A program made the translations under genes and the position numbers. A stretch of DNA of 64,000 bases, from the NCBI GenBank assembly GCA_963788215.1, contig CAWBFX010000003.1, forward strand, positions 620,001 to 684,000, written 5' to 3'. The notes beneath the pieces are model-generated. The model had not been told where the DNA came from. It did not search any database and was given only the letters and a program-made list of their open reading frames with translations. This stretch comes from AC-32 sp963788215. GTDB lineage: Bacteria > Actinomycetota > Thermoleophilia > Gaiellales > Gaiellaceae. Of this stretch, positions 34,566-42,160 are shown piece after piece; the stretch's first letter is position 1; each line of letters starts with the position of its first letter.

Positions 34566-34586
34566 AAACGGACCGCCGGTCCGTTT
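34566..34586. promoter_or_regulatory. Perfect palindrome between MFS and sigma factor genes
   Basis: AAACGGACC (34566-34574), GCC, GGTCCGTTT (34578-34586): 9-bp perfect arms. Its size and dyad fit a TetR-type dimer site. It lies between the divergent MFS (34511) and sigma factor (34613) starts. No regulator gene of that family is adjacent, so a distant repressor must bind it. Confidence 0.6.
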
Positions 34587-34612
34587 TCGACCGACCTGGT
34601 GTCATTGACGCG

Positions 34613-35572
34613 ATGACCGTCGATCTCGAGCGGGCCAAGGGAGGTGACGAGCGTGCGTTCGCAACGCTGGTCGAGCCGTTTCGGCGTGAGCTCCAGCTGC
34701 ATTGCTACCGGCTACTCGGCTCCGTGCAGGACGCCGAGGATCTCGTCCAGGAAACGCTGCTTGCCGCCTGGCGCGGACTCGACGGCTTCGAGGAGCGAGC
34801 GTCGCTGCGCTCCTGGCTCTACCGGATCGCAACCAACCGGAGTCTCAACGCGATTCGCGAACGCGGGCGCCGCCCAGCCACGGAGAACACCATGAGACCG
34901 TCAAGAAGCCGCCGCGCCGTCGAGCCCAGCTGGCTCGAGCCTTACGCGGACAGCGCGCTTCCGGATCCCGCTCCCGGACCTGAAGCACGCTACGAGCAGC
35001 GCGAAGCAATCCAGCTCTCGTTCATCGTCGCGCTGCAGCAGCTGCCTGGGAGGCAGCGCGCAGCGCTCGTGCTGCGCGACGTGCTCGGCTTCCACACCGA
35101 CGAAGCCGCCTCGATCCTCGAGACGACGCCGCAGTCGGTCAAGGCCGCGCTCCAACGCGCACGCGCAACGCTCGACTCGTACACCCTCGAACGCGAGCAG
35201 GCGCCGGTGCCCGACTCGCCGACCGAACGGAACCTTCTCGCCACCTTCAGCGACGCCGTCGAAGCCGGCGACACGGCGCAGCTCCTGACTCTGCTGAGCT
35301 CCGACGCTCGTGTGACCATGCCGCCGCAGCCGCTCGAGCTCATCGGACACGAAGCGATCGGCGTGTTCCTCGACGACCGCGCCGAGGTTCGCGGGGCCCC
35401 GCTACAGCTACGCCCGACCCGCGCCAACGGCCAGCCGGCCTTCGGCTACTACGTGCGCGCGCAGCCTCGGGGCATGATGGTGCTCACCCTGAGCGGCAGC
35501 AAGGTCGACGAGATCACCTTCTTCGCCGACCCCGCGCTGCCCGGCCGCTTCGGTCTTCCCGAACACATCTAG
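34613..35572 (+). CDS. ECF sigma factor, TIGR02960 (SigX5)-like with C-terminal SnoaL-like domain
   Basis: 319 residues from ATG 34613. Sigma region 2 is ELQLHCYRLLGSVQDAEDLV with the promoter-melting stretch QETLLAAWRGLDGFEERAS. Region 4 is ALVLRDVLGFHTDEAASILE then TPQSVKAALQRARA. The linker SWLEPYADSALPDP is typical of the group, and residues 205-319 form a SnoaL/NTF2-like domain that modulates activity without an anti-sigma factor. Its target promoter may include the divergent MFS gene. An earlier start at 34535 or 34541 would put the palindrome inside the coding region, so 34613 is preferred. Confidence 0.92.
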   Translation: MTVDLERAKGGDERAFATLVEPFRRELQLHCYRLLGSVQDAEDLVQETLLAAWRGLDGFEERASLRSWLYRIATNRSLNAIRERGRRPATENTMRPSRSRRAVEPSWLEPYADSALPDPAPGPEARYEQREAIQLSFIVALQQLPGRQRAALVLRDVLGFHTDEAASILETTPQSVKAALQRARATLDSYTLEREQAPVPDSPTERNLLATFSDAVEAGDTAQLLTLLSSDARVTMPPQPLELIGHEAIGVFLDDRAEVRGAPLQLRPTRANGQPAFGYYVRAQPRGMMVLTLSGSKVDEITFFADPALPGRFGLPEHI

Positions 35573-35658
35573 CCGACAGGATGGGTGACGTCGGTCGGTC
35601 AGCCGCTCCAGCCGCCGGCTCAGCACACGTTCGAACCAACGTCCATGTACTGAAGGCT

Positions 35659-35685
35659 CACGGGGGAACCAGGGGTTCCCCCGTG
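35659..35685. terminator. Strong hairpin after tRNA-Pro
   Basis: CACGGGGGAACC (35659-35670) and GGTTCCCCCGTG (35674-35685) form a perfect 12-bp stem with an AGG loop. It lies just past the tRNA 3' end on the minus strand and 87 bp after the sigma factor stop on the plus strand, so it can serve both. No T-run is present. Confidence 0.55.
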
Positions 35686-35690
35686 CTCGA

Positions 35691-35764
35691 TCGGGGTGCC
35701 CAGATTTGAACTGGGGACCTCTCCGACCCGAACGGAGCGCGCTACCAGGCTGCGCCACACCCCG
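35691..35764 (-). tRNA. tRNA-Pro (anticodon CGG)
   Basis: 74 nt. The acceptor CGGGGTG pairs with CACCCCG plus discriminator A. The anticodon arm is CTCCG-TTCGGGT-CGGAG, so the anticodon is CGG and it reads CCG. The T arm is CCCAG-TTCAAAT-CTGGG. CCA is not encoded. It lies in the gap between the sigma factor gene and the hydrolase. Confidence 0.95.
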
Positions 35765-35776
35765 AGCACGCACAGG

Positions 35777-36625
35777 TTAGCGCCTGTTCGCTAAGCCCTC
35801 GAGGAAAGACTCGATTGCATCCGCGCAGGCTTCGGGCCGCTCGCCGATCAGGAGATGGCCGCAGTCGGCGATCACGCGTAGCGGGGCGCGGAGGCGGCGG
35901 GCGTACTCGAACGCGTCGCCGACGGGGAGTTGATTGTCGCGGGCGCCCCAGAGCAACAGGACCGGACAGCGGACGCGATCGAGGTCCGGTCGCGGGTCGT
36001 CGCGGACGAGCGCCCTCGCCGCGCTGACCGTGTCCGTGTGCCGCGCGGGGCCCGAGAGGAACGCTTCCGCCATCTCCGGCGGAAGCGCAGGCGGATCGGA
36101 GGCGCCCCACCGGCCGAAGACGAGGGTCTTCAGCGCCGCCGAGCGCGCGACCCGGTCGCGGTGCGGGGCGATCTTCCGCCCGGGCTTGAGCAGGCCCGTG
36201 AGCGTCAGGCCGTAGCGCGCACGCCGCGAGCCCGACGAGATTCCCGCGGCGCCGGCCAGGACGAGAGCGCTCACGAGCTCGGGCCGGCGAATCGCCAGCC
36301 GCAGCGCGATCGCGCCGCCGAGCGAGTGGCCGACGACTGCCGCCGGGCCGTCCAGCAGCGCCGCGAGGCTGTCCGCGTAGGCCGTCAGGCTCGCGGCAGC
36401 CGGTAGCGGATCGGAACCGCCGTGGCCCGGAAGGTCCGGCACGATCAGCCGCCGGCCGGGCAGGAGCCGCGGCGCCAGCGCAAGCCAGTTCGCGGCCGAG
36501 CCGCCGAGCCCGTGCACGAGCAACAACGGGTCGCCGCCTCCCGCCACGAGGTAGCGAAGGCGCGCCCCACGACTCTCGGCGAGGCGCACCTCGAACTCCG
36601 GCAGCTCGGGTTTTGCGTCCGACAC
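35777..36625 (-). CDS. Alpha/beta hydrolase
   Basis: 282 residues. LLLVHGLGGSAANW (oxyanion region), VVGHSLGGAIALRLA with the nucleophile Ser (about 98), LLLWGARDNQLP with the acid Asp and CGHLLIGERPE with the His: a complete triad. Substrate unknown; esterase, epoxide hydrolase or C-C hydrolase are all possible. GTG 36625. Its 5' end overlaps the -35 of the divergent attenuator promoter. It precedes tRNA-Pro by 12 bp on the same strand. Confidence 0.87.
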   Translation of the reverse strand: MSDAKPELPEFEVRLAESRGARLRYLVAGGGDPLLLVHGLGGSAANWLALAPRLLPGRRLIVPDLPGHGGSDPLPAAASLTAYADSLAALLDGPAAVVGHSLGGAIALRLAIRRPELVSALVLAGAAGISSGSRRARYGLTLTGLLKPGRKIAPHRDRVARSAALKTLVFGRWGASDPPALPPEMAEAFLSGPARHTDTVSAARALVRDDPRPDLDRVRCPVLLLWGARDNQLPVGDAFEYARRLRAPLRVIADCGHLLIGERPEACADAIESFLEGLANRR

Positions 36626-36641
36626 CCTCGGCGATTATTCT
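36613..36641 (+). promoter_or_regulatory. Promoter of the attenuator-like leader
   Basis: TTGCGT (36613-36618) and TATTCT (36636-36641) are separated by 17 bp, an optimal sigma-70-type spacing. The -10 ends 5 nt before an ATG (36647) that begins a 10-codon reading frame. The -35 lies inside the first codons of the divergent hydrolase gene. Confidence 0.5.
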
Positions 36642-36646
36642 TGGAG

Positions 36647-36679
36647 ATGATGAATCGCTCGGGGAGGCAGGACCCCTGA
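36647..36679 (+). CDS. Putative leader peptide (10 codons)
   Basis: ATG ATG start, product MMNRSGRQDP, TGA at 36677-36679. It begins 5 nt (first ATG) or 8 nt (second ATG) after the -10, the layout of a leaderless reading frame. Its stop sits in the loop of a GGCAGGA/TCCTGCC hairpin (36666-36687), and an overlapping GGGG/CCCC pairing (36661-36676) would compete. This matches translation-sensing leaders such as those of whiB7 or erm genes. Purely structural inference. Confidence 0.4.
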   Translation: MMNRSGRQDP

Positions 36680-36712
36680 TTCCTGCCGGACAGCCAAGAG
36701 GTGAAGTCGACT

Positions 36713-36746
36713 AACCCGTCGGCGCAGTAGCGCAGGCGGGTTTTTT
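36713..36746 (+). terminator. Intrinsic terminator in the leader
   Basis: AACCCG (36713-36718) pairs with CGGGTT (36737-36742), with an inner GCGC-AGTA-GCGC (36722-36733), followed by TTTT (36743-36746): a textbook intrinsic terminator. It lies between the leader peptide and the 56-aa gene, so it would set the ratio of short leader RNA to full transcript. Confidence 0.75.
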
Positions 36747-36800
36747 AGTACCCGAATTTCCTGGACGAACCGTTTTCTGGACAACAGGGAGGAGCAGCGA

Positions 36801-36971
36801 ATGGCAAATCACCTGACGCCCGAGGAACTGTCGAAGGAGATGGGGATCGATCGGCAGGAGGTGATCAAGCTCTGCCTCGAAGAAGGTGTCCCGATCTACC
36901 AGGGCAAGATCGACAAGACGCTTTTCCAGGCGCAGCTCGAGGCAATCGGCGCCGCCCCGCAGCGGCACTAG
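36801..36971 (+). CDS. 56-aa helix-turn-helix-like (excisionase-type) protein
   Basis: ATG 36801 has an excellent ribosome site, GGGAGGAG at 36787-36794. The sequence MANHLTPEELSKEMGIDRQE then VIKLCLEEGVPIYQGKIDKT resembles the MerR/excisionase winged HTH (helix, turn, recognition helix, then a basic-aromatic strand). It is probably a DNA-binding adaptor or regulator. Upstream lie a promoter, a leader peptide and an intrinsic terminator, so expression looks conditional. The TAG stop shares CTAG with the convergent 75-aa gene. No named family recognised. Confidence 0.72.
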   Translation: MANHLTPEELSKEMGIDRQEVIKLCLEEGVPIYQGKIDKTLFQAQLEAIGAAPQRH

Positions 36972-37195
36972 GCAACCAGCCGGGAGACGGGCTCGAGCTG
37001 CTCGAGCGCCGCGCCGCGCCGGTCCGCCTCGCAAACGCCTAGCTCGATCGACTCGAGCGCGACGTCGAGACGCCGCAGCTCGTCGCCGAGCGTGCCCTCG
37101 GCCTCGGCCGCCGCAACGGCCTCCCGAAGCTCGTCCAGGCCGATCTGGTCCTGCCGGAACCGCGTGATCGCGTCGCGGAGAGCCTCGCGGCTCAC
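36968..37195 (-). CDS. Small helical protein downstream of Ku, 75 aa
   Basis: 75 residues, all predicted helix: SREALRDAITRFRQDQIGLD, ELREAVAAAEAEGTLGDELR. No family recognised. GTG 37195 overlaps the Ku stop as GTGA, so the two are translationally coupled. This gives it a likely, but unproved, link with DNA-end repair. The stop overlaps the HTH-like gene on CTAG. Confidence 0.6.
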   Translation of the reverse strand: MSREALRDAITRFRQDQIGLDELREAVAAAEAEGTLGDELRRLDVALESIELGVCEADRRGAALEQLEPVSRLVA

Positions 37196-38055
37196 TTCCG
37201 CGCGGCGGCCTTCTTCCGGGGTGCGGCCTTCTTCGCCTTCGCGTCGCCGTTTGCCGACCCAGAGCGGCCTTTGGTGGCGGCCACGCTCTTGCGCAGCGCC
37301 TCCATCAGGTCGACCACCGGGGCGTCGGCGACCGGCTCCGGCGCGGCGATCTCCTCGCCGGCCAGCTTCTTCTCCAGCAGCTGGCGCAGGTTGTCGCGGT
37401 ACTCGCTGTGCAGCGCCTCCGGGTCGAACTCGCCGACGAGACCGTCGATCAGCTGCCGCGCGAGCTGGAGCTCGTTGTCGCCCACCTCGGTCTCGCCGAC
37501 CGCCTCGTCGATCTCCGCCTGCGAGCGCACGTCCTCGGCGAGGAAGAGCGTCTCGAGCACGAGCGCGTCGCCCTTCGCGCGGATCAGGCAGAAGTTCTCG
37601 TTGCCGCGGATCACCATTCGGCCGATCGCGGCCATGCCCGTCTCCTTCATCGCCTCGAGCAGCAGCACGTACGGCCGCCGCTGGGCCTGCGCGCTCGACG
37701 GCGTCAAAAAGTAGGTGCGGTCGAAGAAGAGCGGATCGACCTGCTCCAGCGGCACGAATCGCGAGATGTCGATGGCGCGCGACGTGTCGTGCTGCGCAAT
37801 CGCCTCGAGGTCGGCGTCCTCGACGATCACGAACTGCCCTTTCGAGACCTCCCAGCCCTTGACGAGCTCATCGTTCGAGACCTCGCGCTCGTGCGTCGGG
37901 CACCAGCGCTTCTGCTTGATCGGCGTCTTGCACTCGCGGTGCAGGGTGCGGAAGCTGACGTCCGACGAGCGCGCCTTGGGAGTCGTCGCAGGCGCAAGGC
38001 CGACCGGAATCGTGACCAGGCCGAAACTGAGGGATCCGTTCCAGGTAGTTCGCAT
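37192..38055 (-). CDS. ku: Non-homologous end-joining protein Ku
   Basis: Homodimeric ring that binds DNA double-strand ends and recruits LigD. 287 residues. TWNGSLSFGLVTIPVGL is the family start; RTLHRECKTPIKQKRWCPTH follows; VPLEQVDPLFFDRTYFLTP and RMVIRGNENFCLIRA are core strands. The C-terminal 50 residues are Lys/Ala-rich (KAKKAAPRKKAAARK), as in actinobacterial Ku with DNA-bridging tails. No ligD is in the window. ATG 38055; coupled to the 75-aa gene. The promoter gap to the divergent acyl-CoA synthetase is 81 bp. Confidence 0.96.
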   Translation of the reverse strand: MRTTWNGSLSFGLVTIPVGLAPATTPKARSSDVSFRTLHRECKTPIKQKRWCPTHEREVSNDELVKGWEVSKGQFVIVEDADLEAIAQHDTSRAIDISRFVPLEQVDPLFFDRTYFLTPSSAQAQRRPYVLLLEAMKETGMAAIGRMVIRGNENFCLIRAKGDALVLETLFLAEDVRSQAEIDEAVGETEVGDNELQLARQLIDGLVGEFDPEALHSEYRDNLRQLLEKKLAGEEIAAPEPVADAPVVDLMEALRKSVAATKGRSGSANGDAKAKKAAPRKKAAARK

Positions 38056-38124
38056 TTGGGGCCGCTTTCTGTGGATAAGTGTAGTCGGACCGGGCTGGTT
38101 CGCCGCCTCGCGCCTGTTCCCTTC

Positions 38125-38130
38125 TAAGCT
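38125..38130 (+). promoter_or_regulatory. Leaderless -10 element of the acyl-CoA synthetase gene
   Basis: TAAGCT ends 6 nt before the GTG at 38137 and no ribosome binding site is seen. Confidence 0.42.
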
Positions 38131-38136
38131 GGCAGC

Positions 38137-39838
38137 GTGGAACGAACGATCGGGCGGCTCTGGCGCGACGCCGTCGGGGCCGGGCGCACGAATGCCGCGT
38201 ATCTGACCGAGGGCCCGGAGGGGTGGCGCGAGGTCGGCTGGGCCGAAGCCGGGCGGGCCGTGGACGAGATCGCGAACGGGCTCCTCGCCCGCGGCGTGCG
38301 CAAGGGCGACGCGTTCGGGATCCTCGCGCACACGAACCTCGAGTGGGCGCTCTTCGACTATGCGCTCGGGTTGATCGGCGCGGTCGGGGCGGCCATCTAC
38401 GCGAACAGCTCTCCCCGCGACTGCCGCTACATCCTCGAGCACTCCGAGGCGATCGGCGTCCTCGTCGAGGACGAGGGGCAGCGCGCGAAGGTCGCGGACC
38501 TGGGCCTCGCGCACGTGATCTCGTTCGCAGAGCTCGACGAGCTGCGCGCGCAAGGCCGCGAGCACGCGGCGGCGCACCCCGGCGCGCTCGCCGAAGCCGA
38601 GGCGGCCGTCGGCGAGGAGGACCTCTTCACGTTCATCTACACATCTGGCACGACCGGGCCGCCGAAGGCCTGCATGATCCGGCACCGCAACTACTACGAG
38701 ATGGCGGGGTGCATCGAGTACGTCGAGGACTTCGCCGTCTCGGACGACACGATGCTGCTCTACCTCCCGCTCGCGCACAACTTCGGGCGGCTGATGCACC
38801 TGCTCGGGGCGCGGGCGGGCTACACGCTCGCGTTCTGCCCGGACCCGCTCCGGATCGCCGAGGCGCTGCCCGCCGTCCGGCCGACGCTGCTGCCGAGCGT
38901 GCCGCGCCTCTACGAGAAGGTGCACACCGGCGTGCTCGCCGAGTTCGCGAAGGTGCACGGCCCGAGGAAGCGGCTGCTCGACTGGGCACTGCGGACAGGC
39001 CGCGAGGCCAGCGCTCTCCGGCAACAGGGCCGGGAGCTGCCCCGCACGCTCGCCCTTCGCCGCGGGATCGCGGACCGGCTCGTGTTCTCGAAGGTGAAGA
39101 AGCGCCTCGGCGGCCGCATTCGCCTGTGCGTCTCGGGCGGCGCCCCACTCGCGGCCGAGATCGCCGAGTTCTTCCACGCGCTCGACATCCTGATCGTCGA
39201 GGGCTGGGGGCTGACCGAATGCACGACGGCCGCCTCGGTCAACCGCCCGAACCGCTTCCGCTTCGGGACGGTCGGACCGGCGCTGCCCAACTTCGAGGTG
39301 CGGACCGACGACGACGGCGAGCTCCTGATCCGCAGCGAGACCGTGTTCGCCGGCTACTACAAGGACGAGGAGGCCACTCGCGAGGTGCTCGACGAGGACG
39401 GCTGGCTGCGCTCCGGCGATCTCGGCGAGATCGACGAGGACGGCTTCATCCGGATAACCGACCGTAAGAAGGACATCCTGGTCACGGCCGGCGGCAAGAA
39501 CGTCGCGCCGCAGAACCTCGAGAACGCGCTCAAGATGGCTCCGCTGATCTCCCAGGCGCTCGTCCTCGGCGACCGCCGACCCTACGTCGCCGCGCTGATC
39601 ACGATCGACCCATCCGTGGCGGACGGGATGCCGCCGGCGGAGATCGAGACACGCGTGCAGGAGGCGGTCGACCACGTGAACTCCGAGTTTCTCCCGCTTC
39701 GAGCAGATCAAGCGCTTCGCGATCCTCCCGCGCGACTTCACCGCCGAGGACGGCGAGGTCACCCCCACGCTCAAGCTGAAGCGGCGCGTCTGCGCCGAGC
39801 ATTTCGCGTCAGAGATCGAGAAGCTCTACCCGGCCTAG
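38137..39838 (+). CDS. Long-chain fatty-acid-CoA ligase (AMP-binding), frameshifted
   Basis: Activates fatty acids to acyl-AMP then acyl-CoA. About 566 residues when rejoined. Motifs: FIYTSGTTGPPKACMIRH (P-loop, about 166-183), VEGWGLTECTTAA (motif with the catalytic Glu), SGDLGEIDEDGFIRITDRKK (hinge) and, near the end, GEVTPTLKLKRR, which holds the catalytic Lys. An extra T at 39688-39690 breaks the frame; removing it gives VNSEFSRFEQIKRFAILPRD, the expected sequence. FadD15-like in form. The stop shares CTAG with the convergent hydrolase gene. Confidence 0.93.
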
Positions 39839-41007
39839 AGGCGCCGTGCGCCGACGTACGTCGCTGCGTACCAGCCGCTCAGGCTCGAGATCTTGACCAC
39901 GTCGCCGGTGTGCGGCGCGTGGATGAACTGGCCGCCGCCGATGTAGAGGCCGACGTGGCCGAGTCCGTCGAAGAAGACGAGATCGCCGGGCTGGAGGTCC
40001 CCCTGCGAGACCGGCGCGCCGTAGCCGTACTGCGCCGCGGCGTTGTGCGGGAGCGAGACACCGACCTGCGCGTAGACATACATCGTGAGGCCGGAGCAGT
40101 CGAAACCGGAAGGCGAGGCGCCGCCCCAGACGTAGGGCACGCCCAGGTAGCGCATCGCGACTCCGACGACGCCGCCGTAGCGCGGAGGCGGAGCGATCCC
40201 GCCGCCGCCACCGCTGCCACCACCGCCGCCGCTCGGCGGCTGGACGGTCTGGACGAGCGCGGCCTGGCCGGCGGCCTGCTGCTGAGACGCGAGCCGTGCC
40301 TGGGCCTCGCGCTGAAGCTCGGCCTCGCGCGCCCGCTCCTGCGCCTGCAGCTGCGCGATCTGGCCGCGAATCGAGTTGAGCAGCGCCTTCCGCTGACCGA
40401 GCTGCGACGCGATCGAAGCCTTAGCCGCCGCCCGCTGCGAGACGACCGACTCCTGCGCCGCGTGAGCCTTCTTCAGCTCGACCTGCTTCTGCTGAACCTG
40501 GCGGCGGAAGTACGCGACCTGGTGCAGGACCACCGAGTCCTGCTGCGAGAGCCGGTCGACGGCGTCTATCCCGTTGAGCATCTGGTCGAGGTTCTGGGAG
40601 CCGAGCAGCACCGAGAGCGTCGAGTCCCCGCCGTCGGACGTGTACATGTCGATGAGCCGGGTCGAGAGCTCCCGCTGCGCCGAATTGAGGCTCTTCTTGG
40701 CGACCCCGAGGTTGTGCGTGTTGGTCGTGAGGTCGTGCTTGATGTTCGCCAGCTTGACGTTGGCGAGGTCGTAGGCCTCGATCGCACGCTCCAGGCTCGA
40801 ATCGAGCTGCTGGATCTGCGTCATCACGCTCTGCGCCTCCGCTCGCTTCGAGGCGACCGTGTCTGCGGGAGCGGTCCCCGCAGTGGCCGCCGCGAATGCG
40901 GCTGCGAGTGCGATGACTAGTGCCGGCGCCTTACGTCTTGTCGAGCCAATGGGGGGCAAATAGCTCGACAGGCGCCCTCGTGCGAGGGGCCGGGTCGTCA
41001 CAAGCAC
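39835..41007 (-). CDS. NlpC/P60 peptidoglycan endopeptidase (RipA/PcsB-like)
   Basis: 390 residues, exported. A signal-like stretch (about 28-48) is followed by a long coiled coil (about 50-245) with LSVLLGSQNLDQMLNGIDAV near the middle, a Gly-rich linker (about 255-275) and an NlpC/P60 domain. The Cys is in GFDCSGLTMYVY, with His in GHVGLYIG and FIHAPHTG. It cuts D-Glu-mDAP bonds; the coiled coil likely keeps it inactive until a partner such as FtsEX engages. The coiled coil resembles that of the divergent 3D-domain gene. GTG 41007, with TAGGGT 4 nt upstream. Confidence 0.93.
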   Translation of the reverse strand: MLVTTRPLARGRLSSYLPPIGSTRRKAPALVIALAAAFAAATAGTAPADTVASKRAEAQSVMTQIQQLDSSLERAIEAYDLANVKLANIKHDLTTNTHNLGVAKKSLNSAQRELSTRLIDMYTSDGGDSTLSVLLGSQNLDQMLNGIDAVDRLSQQDSVVLHQVAYFRRQVQQKQVELKKAHAAQESVVSQRAAAKASIASQLGQRKALLNSIRGQIAQLQAQERAREAELQREAQARLASQQQAAGQAALVQTVQPPSGGGGGSGGGGGIAPPPRYGGVVGVAMRYLGVPYVWGGASPSGFDCSGLTMYVYAQVGVSLPHNAAAQYGYGAPVSQGDLQPGDLVFFDGLGHVGLYIGGGQFIHAPHTGDVVKISSLSGWYAATYVGARRL

Positions 41008-41010
41008 AGC

Positions 41011-41016
41011 ACCCTA
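41011..41016 (-). promoter_or_regulatory. Leaderless -10 element of the NlpC/P60 gene
   Basis: TAGGGT on the minus strand, 4 nt before the GTG at 41007 (complement of ACCCTA). Confidence 0.38.
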
Positions 41017-41104
41017 ACAGGGGTACCGGACAGCCGCAAATGGCCCAGCTGTGTCAATTCGCACCTTCTCGGTCTCGCGCGCGGGACCGCACAAGCTCGT
41101 GTGG

Positions 41105-41110
41105 TACGGT
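41105..41110 (+). promoter_or_regulatory. Leaderless -10 element of the 3D-domain gene
   Basis: TACGGT ends 8 nt before the GTG at 41119. The more upstream GTG at 41101 would place this element inside the coding region, which is why 41119 is chosen as the start. Confidence 0.4.
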
Positions 41111-41118
41111 GCCGCGTC

Positions 41119-42135
41119 GTGCCGGGGGAGAAGCGCAAGCTGCTGCCCGCCTGGCCGGTCGTAGCCGCGCTCCTCGTCCTGGGCGGCCTCCTGCCGGCGA
41201 GAGTGGCCGCCGATTCGTCGGCCTCGCTGCGCTCCCGCGCCGCCGAGCTTCAGCGCCAGAACAGCAGCCTCGCCTCCCGTTCCCACGGCGCGCTCCTCGA
41301 GCTGTACGGCCTCGACTCGCAGCTCGCACGAGCCCAGGCTCACATCGTCGCGCTTCGCATCGAGGCAGCCCAGGTCCGGGCCGAACGCGAGGCGACCCAG
41401 CAGCGGCTGACCGCCGCGCGCCACTCCCTCGCCGCCGCCCAGCGCGCCCTCGGTCTGCGAGTCCAGCAGCTGTACGAGCAGGGAGACGAGGACCCGCTCG
41501 CCGTCGTGCTCGGGGCCGCGTCGGTCAACCAGGCCTTCAACCGGCTCGACACCCTCGGTCGCGTCTCCGACATGGACCGGCTCGTGCTCAAGCAGACGCA
41601 GCGGGCCCGCCGGACATACCTCCACGAATCGCGTGCGCTCGCGGGCCGGGAGCGCTCGCTCGCCGGGCTGCTCGCGGACGCAGCCCGGACCGAGAGCAGC
41701 CTCGAGCAGGCACGCGCACAGCGGGCGTCGTACCTCGCCTCGCTCGCGGCCAGGCAACGGTTGAACACCGCGTCGATCTCGACGCTCGAGAGCCAGGCGC
41801 AGGCGATCGAGGCGCAGGCCAAGAGGATCGTCCCGGTCGTGCCCCCGTCCGGCGGAGGCGGCGGCGTGACGCCGGGCTCGACGATGACCGTCTCGGCGAC
41901 CGGCTACTCGCTGCGTGGGCGGACCGCCACCGGCATTCCCGTCGGCTGGGGAGTCGTCGCGGTCGACCCGAACGTGATCCCGCTGGGGACGCGGATGACC
42001 ATTCCAGGCTACGGCGAGGGCATCGCCGCGGACACCGGCTCGGCCGTCGTCGGCGCCACGATCGACCTCTGGTTCCCGACGGTCCCGCAGGCGCGCGCCT
42101 GGGGCCGACAGACGGTGACGATCTCGCTGCACTAG
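41119..42135 (+). CDS. Exported coiled-coil protein with 3D domain
   Basis: 338 residues from GTG 41119. Signal peptide near 8-30, coiled coil about 30-235, Gly-rich hinge, then a 3D domain: SATGYSLRGRTATGIPVGWG, VAVDPNVIPLGTRMTIPGYG, IAADTGSAVVGATIDLWF. The three Asp positions of the 3D fold are visible as VDP, ADTG and IDLW. 3D domains are lytic-transglycosylase-like and often follow Rpf/MltA-type enzymes. The coiled-coil middle, LAVVLGAASVNQAFNRLDTL, mirrors that of the divergent NlpC/P60 protein. It is followed 25 bp later by the response-regulator gene. Confidence 0.87.
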   Translation: MPGEKRKLLPAWPVVAALLVLGGLLPARVAADSSASLRSRAAELQRQNSSLASRSHGALLELYGLDSQLARAQAHIVALRIEAAQVRAEREATQQRLTAARHSLAAAQRALGLRVQQLYEQGDEDPLAVVLGAASVNQAFNRLDTLGRVSDMDRLVLKQTQRARRTYLHESRALAGRERSLAGLLADAARTESSLEQARAQRASYLASLAARQRLNTASISTLESQAQAIEAQAKRIVPVVPPSGGGGGVTPGSTMTVSATGYSLRGRTATGIPVGWGVVAVDPNVIPLGTRMTIPGYGEGIAADTGSAVVGATIDLWFPTVPQARAWGRQTVTISLH

Positions 42136-42160
42136 ACTGCGACTCGCCGAAAGGGGATCG

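Noticed and set aside
36640..36712. Known riboswitch class (c-di-AMP ydaO type, ZTP, fluoride)
   Set aside because: Scattered words such as GGTGAAGTCG and ACCCGTC recall some of these, but the conserved cores are absent; the leader peptide and terminator explain the layout better.
37192..39774. An 860-codon minus-strand frame through Ku and the acyl-CoA synthetase gene
   Set aside because: Only 37192-38055 encodes Ku; the upstream part is antisense to the synthetase gene and has no family features.
40981..41118. A regulatory palindrome between the two wall-enzyme genes
   Set aside because: Short GC-rich inverted words exist, but none is longer than expected by chance; only the two -10 elements are kept.
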